Assembly (NCBI GenBank): GCA_964431205.1
Contig: CAYSIX010000096.1
Location: forward strand, 1 to 14,368
From: CAYSIX01 sp964431205
GTDB taxonomy: Bacteria; Planctomycetota; Phycisphaerae; Phycisphaerales; Phycisphaeraceae
Length of the DNA stretch: 14,368 nucleotides
Direction: 5' to 3'
Shown here: in pieces, positions 1-6,956 of the stretch
Position numbering within the stretch: position 1 is the first letter of the stretch
Layout of the letters: each line of letters opens with the position of its first letter
The notes under the pieces: model-generated
What the model was told of the DNA's origin: nothing
Databases searched by the model: none
The model's input: the letters and a program-made list of their open reading frames with translations, nothing else
Translations under genes and position numbers: made by a program

Positions 1-2
1 GT

Positions 3-542
3 GGCGTGCCCCTGATCGCCCTGCATCTTACACGACCGGCCATCGAGATTCCGGACCGGGAGAAGCTCGGTATACCGTCGCACTTCGAGGCCGCCCGGGG
101 GGCGTATGTGGTGAGGGAGTACGATTCTTCCAAACCGCGGGGCGGGACGTTTTTCGTCCAGGGAACCAGCGCCATGCGGAGCATCGTCACCCTGTTGCCT
201 CGACTCGATTCCGAAGGCCCGAATGTGAAGATCGTCTGCGTCGTCAGTCCGGAACTCTTCGACCTGCAGGCGGCGGAGTATCGCAGCGCCGTCGTAACTT
301 CCCAGGACCAGGCGGATTCGACCGTGATCACCACCCAGGCCCGCCGGCTGATGCACCGTTGGCTCCTCAATCCCATCGCCGAGGAGTACGCCCTCTCCAG
401 CGACTTCGACGACGCCTGGCGCACCGGCGGAACCCTGGACGAGGTCCTCGATGAGGCCCGGCTCTCTCCGCAGTGGGTCATGCAGGGGATCACACGCTTC
501 GTGGAGGAGCGGCCGGGGAGGCTGCAGAGGCTGAATGAGCAG
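3..542 (+). CDS. tkt: Transketolase, C-terminal part (5' end outside window, no stop codon)
   Basis: About 180 residues of a transketolase C-terminal region are readable in the frame whose codons begin at multiples of 3. Recognisable stretches are LIALHLTRPAIEIPDR, GIPSHFEAARGAYVVREYD, NVKIVCVVSPELF, and near the end DDAWRTGGTLDEVL and WVMQGITRFVEER. Transketolase is a thiamine-diphosphate enzyme moving two-carbon ketol units between sugar phosphates in the cytosol (pentose phosphate or Calvin cycle). The catalytic core lies upstream of the window. Family-like sequence stops near RLQRLNEQ (about 542). The frame then runs with no stop to 1751 through the antisense of the next gene, so the true C-terminus and stop are missing. 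This looks like a deletion or an assembly misjoin at about 530-560. GAPDH nearby fits a central-carbon cluster. The family call is by recognition, not by search. Confidence 0.82.
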
Positions 543-548
543 TTCGTG

Positions 549-1514
549 GGACTGTCCGAAGAGGATGCCGGCGATCTCCAGGCCCGCCCAGGTGAAGATG
601 TGGAACAGTTGGCCGACCATGAGCCAGGGGTAGTCGGGCGCGAACGAGTAGGTCAGGACGCGCAGCGGCTGGGCGATCATGGCCAGGACGATCAGCAGCC
701 GCGTGCCGAAGCGATCGACCAGCAGGCCGACGATGGGCAGGCCGATCAGGGCGACGAAGCCGTTGATGGAGGTGAACACGCCGATGAAGCGGGTCGAGGC
801 GCCGAGTTCGCGGGCGTAGATGGCGGTGAACTGGAAGGTGGCGGGGATGGAGAAGTAGAAGAAGCAGGTGGCGAGGAGGAAGGCGACGAGCTTGCGGTTG
901 TGCAGGACGCGCCAGACGCTGACGCGGTCGGGGTGGGCGGCGCGTGGGCCGGCGAACCCGATCAGCGGCAGCGGGGCGAAGAGGATGGCGCCGGCGGCCA
1001 GGAGGATGAGCGTGCGGACTTCGGAGATGATCTGCGGGATCAGCAGGGTCGAGACGATGAACCCGAGCGAGCCGAAGATACGGTAGAAGGCGTACCCGCG
1101 CCCCGAGGCCGGCCCGAGCACGGGCACGACCAGCAGGGGCATGAGCTGGGTGGTCATGCTGAACAGCAGCCCTTTGCCGATCGCGTAGGCGAGGAACTGC
1201 ACGGGGGTCTGGCAGTGGGCGAGGTAGAACCACAGTGCGCCGAGGGCGAGGTAGCCGCAGAAGAGCAGGTGCTGGGGCCGGCCCGTGCGGTCGGCGATCA
1301 GGCCCCAGAGCAGGCCGGCGGCGAAGCCGACCGCGGTCGCCGACGAGCCCAGCGTGCCGATGTAGGTCTCGCCCAGCCCGACCTGCTTCATCCAGACGCC
1401 CTCGAAGGGCATGATGATGCCGATCGCGAGCATCTGAAGGAAGATCACGGTGCGCAGGCGCCAGAGCATGGCGGCGTCGGCGGCGGAGCGCGAGAGTGCG
1501 GGGGCGTGGCTCAT
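549..1514 (-). CDS. MFS permease, truncated after helix 10 (no stop codon)
   Basis: An ATG at 1514 opens a frame with clear major facilitator superfamily character. Ten hydrophobic helices are visible over 322 residues: about 22-46, 50-72, 82-100, 104-134, 142-162, 167-188, 208-233, 241-266, 271-291 and 296-319. The cytoplasmic loop motif GLLWGLIADRTGRP lies at 68-80, and its half-repeat GLLVDRFGTR is at 263-272. It resembles the MFS_1-like/nucleoside-sugar permease group; the substrate cannot be told. Helices 11-12 (about 80 residues) are absent. After FGQS the frame continues as the antisense of transketolase to the window edge without a stop. Shine-Dalgarno support at 1514 is weak (GAGG directly abuts ATG). 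The gene follows gap on the same strand, beyond gap's terminator. The product is probably non-functional if the junction is real. Confidence 0.75.
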
Positions 1515-1544
1515 CCTCGGGATCGGACGGGAGGCGCAGCGGTC

Positions 1545-1577
1545 GAAGAAAAACAACCCCCGGGTTCAACCGGGGGC
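1545..1577 (-). terminator. Rho-independent terminator of gap
   Basis: On the minus strand, a perfect 7-bp GC-rich stem (CCGGGGG/CCCCCGG at 1557-1563 and 1570-1576, six-base loop) is followed directly by TTGTTTTTCTT. It lies about 60 bases past the gap stop codon and 31 bases before the MFS start, leaving little room for a separate MFS promoter. Confidence 0.82.
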
Positions 1578-1638
1578 TGCAACGGGTTTCTGCTGGGTCG
1601 CGACGTGAACCGGGACGAGCGCGCGGGCGGCGGCCCGC

Positions 1639-2688
1639 TCAGGCGCCGGCGCCGACGGCCTCGGCGCCGATCAGGTTCTCGGTCCGCGCCATGTGGAGCA
1701 TCAGGTCCACGATGCGGCAGGAGTAGCCCCACTCGTTGTCGTACCAGCTGACGACCTTGTGGAAGGTCGGCGACAGGCCGATGCCGGCCTTGGCGTCCAC
1801 CGTGCTCGAGGCCGAATCCGTGATGAAGTCGCTGGAGACGACCTCCTCTTCGGTGTAGGCGAGGATGCCCTTCATCGGGCCGTCGGCGGCGGCCTTCATC
1901 GCGGCCATGATCTGGTCGTAGCTCGTGGACTTTTCCGTCCGCACGGTCAGGTCGACGACCGAGACGTTGGCCGTGGGCACGCGGAACGCCATGCCCGTCA
2001 GCTTGCCCTTGAGCTCCGGCAGACAGAGCCCGACCGCCTTGGCCGCGCCCGTCGAGGCCGGGATGATGTTCATGTAGGCGTTGCGCCCGCCGCGCCAGTC
2101 CTTCTTGGACGGCCCGTCCTGCGTCGGCTGCGTCGCGGTGGCGGCGTGGACGGTCGTCATCAGGCCCTCGGCGATGCCGAACTCGTCGTGGATCACCTTG
2201 GCGATCGGCGCCAGGCAGTTGGTCGTGCACGAGGCGTTGGAGACGACCTTGTGCTTGTCGGGGTCGAAGGTCTGTTCGTTGACGGCCATGACCAGCGTGG
2301 GGACCTGATCCGGGGTCTTGGTCGGAGCGGAGATCACGACGCGTTTGGCGCCGCCGTCAAGGTGCTTGCTCGCGGCGTCGTAATTGGTGAACAGCCCGGT
2401 GGACTCGACGACGTAGTCGGCGCCGACCTTGCCCCAGGGCAGGGCGGCGGCGTCGCGCTCGCTGAAGCAGGGAATGCGTTTGCCGTTGACCACGATCGCG
2501 TCGCCGTCGGCCTCGACCGAGGCGTCGAACCGGCCGTGCGTCGAGTCGTACTTGAGCAGGTAGGCCAGGTTGTCCGCCGGGACCAGGTCGTTGATGCCGA
2601 CGAACTCGATGTCCTGTCGATGGAACCCGGCCCGGAACACGAGCCGACCAATCCGTCCGAACCCGTTGATGCCCACTTTCAGCGTCAT
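1639..2688 (-). CDS. gap: Type I glyceraldehyde-3-phosphate dehydrogenase
   Basis: This 349-residue protein is complete and of normal family length. It catalyses NAD(P)-dependent oxidative phosphorylation of glyceraldehyde 3-phosphate in glycolysis/gluconeogenesis, in the cytosol. The Rossmann motif KVGINGFGRIGR is at 4-15. The catalytic cysteine is C154 in SNASCTTNCLAP and the activating histidine is H181 in TTVHA. Further signatures are KKDWRGGRNAYMNIIP, the phosphate-binding region ASTGAAKAVG, and the C-terminal WYDNEWGYS. The start at 2688 is supported by GGAG eight bases upstream (2697-2700) and by the family N-terminus. A promoter lies about 140 bases upstream and a terminator follows the gene, so it can be a monocistronic unit. 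D32-type cofactor preference was not assigned. The call is very secure. Confidence 0.98.
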   Translation of the reverse strand: MTLKVGINGFGRIGRLVFRAGFHRQDIEFVGINDLVPADNLAYLLKYDSTHGRFDASVEADGDAIVVNGKRIPCFSERDAAALPWGKVGADYVVESTGLFTNYDAASKHLDGGAKRVVISAPTKTPDQVPTLVMAVNEQTFDPDKHKVVSNASCTTNCLAPIAKVIHDEFGIAEGLMTTVHAATATQPTQDGPSKKDWRGGRNAYMNIIPASTGAAKAVGLCLPELKGKLTGMAFRVPTANVSVVDLTVRTEKSTSYDQIMAAMKAAADGPMKGILAYTEEEVVSSDFITDSASSTVDAKAGIGLSPTFHKVVSWYDNEWGYSCRIVDLMLHMARTENLIGAEAVGAGA

Positions 2689-2825
2689 GTTGCCGTCTCC
2701 GTCCGGTAGGGTTGCGTCGTTCCACGGGGCGGCGGTCGACTCACGACGGGAAGCAATCCCACCGAGTTCGCTCGCGCCCTGGCTGGTACAGACCCGGAAT
2801 CGGGAGGAAGATCCTTCCGAATTCG

Positions 2826-2854
2826 ACTCTAGTGCTCGCCGTGGGGGTTGTCAA
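2826..2854 (-). promoter_or_regulatory. sigma70-type promoter for gap
   Basis: On the minus strand TTGACA (2854-2849) is a perfect -35 box. It is followed after exactly 17 bases by TAGAGT (2831-2826), four of six matches to the -10 consensus. The predicted start near 2819 gives a leader of about 130 bases before the gap ATG. Confidence 0.62.
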
Positions 2855-2957
2855 ACGAACGGAATGCCCGGCGGGACCGGCGGGGGCGTTGGGCGACCGA
2901 CGCTTGTGTGAGCCAACGCAGCGGCTAGACTTGCTCGCCGTCGCCTGCCGCCCGCTC

Positions 2958-2963
2958 AAGGAG
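2958..2963 (+). promoter_or_regulatory. Ribosome binding site fixing the DUF1611 start
   Basis: AAGGAG lies six bases before the GTG at 2970. It selects that GTG over the much longer open frame reaching back to 2712, whose extra residues overlap the gap leader and promoter and do not resemble the family. Confidence 0.8.
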
Positions 2964-2969
2964 CCGCCC

Positions 2970-4010
2970 GTGTCGCGTCGTGCCGTGCTGTTGACCGAGG
3001 GGTTGTCGGACCCGCTGAACGCCAAGACGGCGGTCTGCCTGCTGCGCTACTGCCCGGACGAGGTGACGGCGGTGCTGGACTCGACCCAGGCCGGCCGGAC
3101 GGCCGAGCAGGTGTTTGAGGTCGGCGGCCAGACGCCGATCATCGCCTCGCTTGACGAGGCCCCGCCGTCGAACACGCTGGTGATCGGGGTCGCGCCGGCG
3201 GGGGGCAAGCTGCCGCCGGTGATGCGTGCCGCGGTGCTCGGGGCGATCGAGCGTGGCTGGAACGTGGTCTCGGGGCTGCACCAGTTTCTCAGCGATGATC
3301 GCGAGTTCGTCGAGGCGGCCCGGCGAAAGGGCGTCGAGCTCGTCGACGTGCGCAAGAACAACGAGCGCGAGGTCGCCACGCGCGAGGGGCTCAATGACCG
3401 TTGCCTGCGCATCCACACCGTCGGCAGCGATTGCAGCGTCGGCAAGATGGTCGTCTCGCTCGAGCTCGCCCGGGCCCTGCAACGCGGCGGGCACGACGCC
3501 AAGTTCGTCGCCACCGGGCAGACCGGCATCATGATCGAGGGCGACGGCTGCCCGATCGACTGCGTCGTCGCCGACTTCATCAACGGCGCCGCCGAGCGAC
3601 TGGTCCGCGCTAACGAGCACCGCAGCATCATTGTGGTCGAGGGCCAGGGTAGCCTGATCCACCCGAGCTACTCGGCGGTGACGCTCGGCCTGCTGCACGG
3701 CTGCGTCCCGGACGGGTTGATCTTCTGCTACGAGGTCGGCCGCAAGACGATCAACCGCCGGCCGCACATCCCCATCCCCCCGATCAACGAGGTGATGGAG
3801 CTGTACCGCCACGTCGCCAACGCCGCGCACCCGTGTCGATTCATCGCCGTGGCGATGAACAGCCGGCTGTGCAAGAGCGAACAGGACGTGGAGACCGAGC
3901 GGCAGCGCGTGCGTCAGGCGACGGGATTGCCCGTCTGTGACGTGATCCGGCACGGGCCGGACGAGCTGGCTTCCGCCGTGCTGCGTCTGAAGTCGGACCT
4001 GGGCAAGTGA
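2970..4010 (+). CDS. DUF1611 family P-loop protein (DgcN-like)
   Basis: The 346-residue protein starts at GTG 2970 and has the usual length and layout of the DUF1611 family. The N-terminal domain (about 1-145) contains VIGVAPAGGKLPP and WNVVSGLHQFLSD. The C-terminal domain carries a P-loop, VGSDCSVGKM at 151-160 (the family's GxDCxxGK type), then VATGQTGIMIEGDG at 180-193 and VVEGQGSLIHPSYS at 222-235. Such proteins are often auto-named NAD-dependent epimerase/dehydratase. Characterised relatives (DgcN) take part in D-glutamate metabolism beside a racemase-like partner, DgcA. No such partner is visible here, so the substrate is uncertain. The gene diverges from gap across 281 bases and ends 46 bases from the convergent stop of the next gene. 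The family is confident; the function is inferred. Confidence 0.88.
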   Translation: MSRRAVLLTEGLSDPLNAKTAVCLLRYCPDEVTAVLDSTQAGRTAEQVFEVGGQTPIIASLDEAPPSNTLVIGVAPAGGKLPPVMRAAVLGAIERGWNVVSGLHQFLSDDREFVEAARRKGVELVDVRKNNEREVATREGLNDRCLRIHTVGSDCSVGKMVVSLELARALQRGGHDAKFVATGQTGIMIEGDGCPIDCVVADFINGAAERLVRANEHRSIIVVEGQGSLIHPSYSAVTLGLLHGCVPDGLIFCYEVGRKTINRRPHIPIPPINEVMELYRHVANAAHPCRFIAVAMNSRLCKSEQDVETERQRVRQATGLPVCDVIRHGPDELASAVLRLKSDLGK

Positions 4011-4056
4011 TCGACCGGCGTGGCGCAATCGACGCGGCGCCGCGATGCGCGGCGTG

Positions 4057-6855
4057 TCATCGCGAGCGATCCCACGTCAACAGCTTGTTGAGCACGGTCG
4101 GCCCGTCGGTGTCGCGTATCCCGGTTCGGATCGGGTTCTCACGCAACGAGGCGGCGCCCCCGCGGAAACGGAACTGACGCAGCACCGACTCGCCTGGCTC
4201 GAGGCGGGTGACGACCTGTTCCTGGCGGGGGTGGCCCCATAGCGTGGCGAACACGTAGAGCGATCGCGAGGCCTCGCCCGTGTTCGTGATGATCGCCACG
4301 ACGATCGCGTCGCGGTCGTCGGCCTCGCCGCCGCTCAGCGTCACCGACGCGTCGAACTCCACCCCGCGCAGGCCGACCCGGACGGGCGTGGTCAAGTCCA
4401 CGGCATAAGGACGATTGGCGGTAAACTCACACCGGGCCGTCAGCCGCTTCGTCCCCGCCACTTCCGCCAGCGGCGGGCTGACCTCCAGCGGGATCCGCAT
4501 CGTCCGGCCGGGCGCCAGCGTGAACGGTTGCGTGGTCGGCTTCACCGTCCAGCCCTCGGGCCCCGCGATCCGCATGTCCCCGCTGATCGTCGTCGGCCAG
4601 GGGTTGGTCATCTCGAGCGTTCGGCGGTGCGTCTCCTGCGTCGAAGGGATGAACGCGTCGTCCAGACGGAACGACGCGCGAAGCAACGCCAGCTTCACGT
4701 CGATGCCTTCAACGAATCGCGGCGTCCGCGTCAGGCGCAGCTCGTGCACGCCCGCGTGGTCGGGGATCGGCTCGCGGTTCCCCCACACGTCGATGCCCAC
4801 CGGCGACTCACCGAGATGCAGCCGCACGGTCGACGCGTCATCCGGCGCCTCGCGGTTCCACGCGGCGAGCATCGGCCCCGCCGAGCCGTCCAGAATCATC
4901 GCCTCCAGCCCCTCGCCCAGCGGCAGACGCTCGAGCACGCGACGGTTCGTCAGACGCTGCGCCACCTCGCTGAACACGCCCAGCAGCGGGTCCGGCAGCG
5001 CCGCGGCGTCCCGCTGCCTCCCGAACGCCCACGGACGCTCCAGCGTCATGCCCGCCGGCTCCTGCTCCCACGCGTGCAGCATGCGCAGGGCCAGGTCGGC
5101 GACGCGACGCGGGTGATCCACCTGATCCGCCGGGTACGTCTGCACGTGCAAGTTCACGGCGTCCCGGTGGCCCGCCCACGAGTCCAAGGCGCCCGCGAGG
5201 TGCTCCGGGCGGACACCCAATGGCCACAGGACGGCGTAGAGCGGCTGCTCCGAGGCCAGCTCCGGAATCAGCGGTTGGTCCAGCCGCCACGGCAGCACGA
5301 AGCGCGGGCCCGCGGCCAGACGCTCGAATACCTGCTTCGCCGCCTCGAACCGCTCGACACGGTCGTCACGGTGAAACAGGTCGGCGTCGTCGATGGCGCC
5401 GAGCTGCCACCGCCGGATGCGCTGCCCGTACCTCAGCAGCATCGGCCTGAGGTAGCCCAGCCACTCCTCGGGTTCGAGTTCCAGCATGTCGATCGCGCTG
5501 AATCGCGCGACGTCGTACGCCTGGGCGAGCTCGCGCGGCAGAGGGCTGAGCGCGAACGTCAGCTCTCGCCCGGCCGGGGCGGTCGCCCGCAGCAGCCGGT
5601 CCAGCATCGCCTGCCGCTCGCTCAGCGTGCTCGCCGTCGTTCGCGGCGTCCAGAGACTGACGACCGCCGACCTCAACCCCGACGCGTACAGCAACGTCGG
5701 AAGCAGTTCGAGTTGGTCGTCGGGCAGCCCCGTCGCCGACAGGGAGAACCGTCGGCCGTCCGGGCCGGGTGTCGCGTCGAGCGGCGCGAGCCACAGCAGC
5801 GACGTGAGCGTTCGCGCGACCAGCGGGACGTCGCCGCCGGCCGGGTCCGAATCCGATGGCTCGCTGACGCGCAGCTCGATCAGATACCACCCGTAGGCCG
5901 GCAGGCGCGGCTCCCAGGTCCACTGGTTGGGCGCGCCGGCGCCCACGCCCTGTCGCTGCCGGTCCACCACGCGTCGCCCGTGGTCGTAGGCGATCACCTC
6001 GGCGGTCAGACGCTGACCGGTCAGATCGCGCAGGTTCATCGTCAGCCGCGGTCGATCCGGTGCCCGGATGATGTTGACCTCGCTCTGTGTCGTGACGGCG
6101 AGGTGCGGCAGTTGCCAGACGGCGACGTCATCAAACCACGCGTCGCCGCGCACGTCCTGAAACACCAGGTCCATCGGGCCGGGCGCCGCGGTCGCCAGCG
6201 CGTCGGGCTGAAGCAGCCGCAGCTCCAGGCCGATGTACGCCGCCTGCGCGTGTTCGCCCATGAGTCGGACGCTGACGGTGTGCCACTGGCCCTGCGTGCG
6301 CAGCGGCCTCGACTCGACGGCGCTGGCGTCGATCGGCTGACCCGAGGCGTCGACGAAATACGCGCGCATCACCGCCGCCGATCGCCGAAGCTCCGCCGTC
6401 CGCACCTGCGCGGTGATCAGGTAATCGCTGCCCGGCTTGGCGACCAGCGCGCCCACGGCCAGGAACGCGCCGCTGTGCCCGCCCTCCAGGCCGAGACGCA
6501 GGCTGAAGTCGCCCGATCGCACGTGGCGAGGGTCGAACCCGACCGGGGCGTAGTCCGGGAAGCCCGGCTCGGCGGTCAGCCGGCGGTGAAGAGGCTGACG
6601 AAGGAACAGCGGGTCCGACGTCATCGGGTCCCGACCGATGGCGTACCAGTCCCGCGGCATCTCGACCCCGTGGCCGAGCTTGACGCCGCGATCGTCGGTC
6701 TCCTCGAAGTCGAACAGACGAACCAGTCGAGGCGGGCGAATCGAGGTCCCCGAACCGTCGTTTCCGGCTTGCGCGTCGGCCGCATCGCCGACGAGCAGGG
6801 GCACCGCCGCCCACACGATCACGCCGACCGCCCGTGTCGGTGTCCAACGCCTCAT
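4057..6855 (-). CDS. Secreted glycosidase-like multidomain protein
   Basis: A 932-residue exported protein of unassigned function. A signal peptide covers about 1-30 (hydrophobic VGVIVWAAVPLLV, then ADAQA). About residues 44-250 look like a carbohydrate-binding jelly roll, ending in WFDDVAVWQLP. About 260-335 form another beta domain. About 365-610 show the alternating strand/helix pattern of a TIM barrel. About 640-720 resemble the beta-sandwich that follows many glycoside hydrolase barrels (LAAWNRE, IDVWGNREPI). About 745-830 resembles an NEW3-type domain (MTNPWPTTISGD, GWTVKPTTQPFTLAPG). Where such enzymes usually show WxxGNE, this one has WQLGAIDD (483-490), so catalysis is doubtful. It lies downstream of the 438-residue PEP-CTERM gene on the same strand with a 101-base gap and weak Shine-Dalgarno support. 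It has no PEP-CTERM tail. Domain calls are from pattern, not search. Confidence 0.72.
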   Translation of the reverse strand: MRRWTPTRAVGVIVWAAVPLLVGDAADAQAGNDGSGTSIRPPRLVRLFDFEETDDRGVKLGHGVEMPRDWYAIGRDPMTSDPLFLRQPLHRRLTAEPGFPDYAPVGFDPRHVRSGDFSLRLGLEGGHSGAFLAVGALVAKPGSDYLITAQVRTAELRRSAAVMRAYFVDASGQPIDASAVESRPLRTQGQWHTVSVRLMGEHAQAAYIGLELRLLQPDALATAAPGPMDLVFQDVRGDAWFDDVAVWQLPHLAVTTQSEVNIIRAPDRPRLTMNLRDLTGQRLTAEVIAYDHGRRVVDRQRQGVGAGAPNQWTWEPRLPAYGWYLIELRVSEPSDSDPAGGDVPLVARTLTSLLWLAPLDATPGPDGRRFSLSATGLPDDQLELLPTLLYASGLRSAVVSLWTPRTTASTLSERQAMLDRLLRATAPAGRELTFALSPLPRELAQAYDVARFSAIDMLELEPEEWLGYLRPMLLRYGQRIRRWQLGAIDDADLFHRDDRVERFEAAKQVFERLAAGPRFVLPWRLDQPLIPELASEQPLYAVLWPLGVRPEHLAGALDSWAGHRDAVNLHVQTYPADQVDHPRRVADLALRMLHAWEQEPAGMTLERPWAFGRQRDAAALPDPLLGVFSEVAQRLTNRRVLERLPLGEGLEAMILDGSAGPMLAAWNREAPDDASTVRLHLGESPVGIDVWGNREPIPDHAGVHELRLTRTPRFVEGIDVKLALLRASFRLDDAFIPSTQETHRRTLEMTNPWPTTISGDMRIAGPEGWTVKPTTQPFTLAPGRTMRIPLEVSPPLAEVAGTKRLTARCEFTANRPYAVDLTTPVRVGLRGVEFDASVTLSGGEADDRDAIVVAIITNTGEASRSLYVFATLWGHPRQEQVVTRLEPGESVLRQFRFRGGAASLRENPIRTGIRDTDGPTVLNKLLTWDRSR

Positions 6856-6956
6856 GGCGTTCTTATCGGGCAGCGGGGCCGTCTGAGGCTAGTTCGATTA
6901 TCACCAATCGGCCCTGCGCGGTGCCTGCAAGCCGGGTCGGGATGCCGAGGCCGTGC

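Noticed and set aside
490..1569. A 359-codon open minus-strand frame overlapping the MFS gene
   Set aside because: It is Arg/Pro-rich with no membrane helices, whereas the neighbouring minus frame starting at 1514 gives clean MFS helices and loop motifs.
543..1751. Continuation of the transketolase frame for about 400 more residues on the plus strand
   Set aside because: Composition is Arg/Gly/Glu/Asp-rich and matches no protein pattern. It is the antisense of the MFS and gap genes, open only because of high GC content.
4033..4044. Perfect palindrome CGCGGCGCCGCG between the convergent DUF1611 and glycosidase-like genes
   Set aside because: It has no loop and no T-run on either strand, and such GC palindromes arise by chance in DNA of this composition. 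It is not callable as a terminator.
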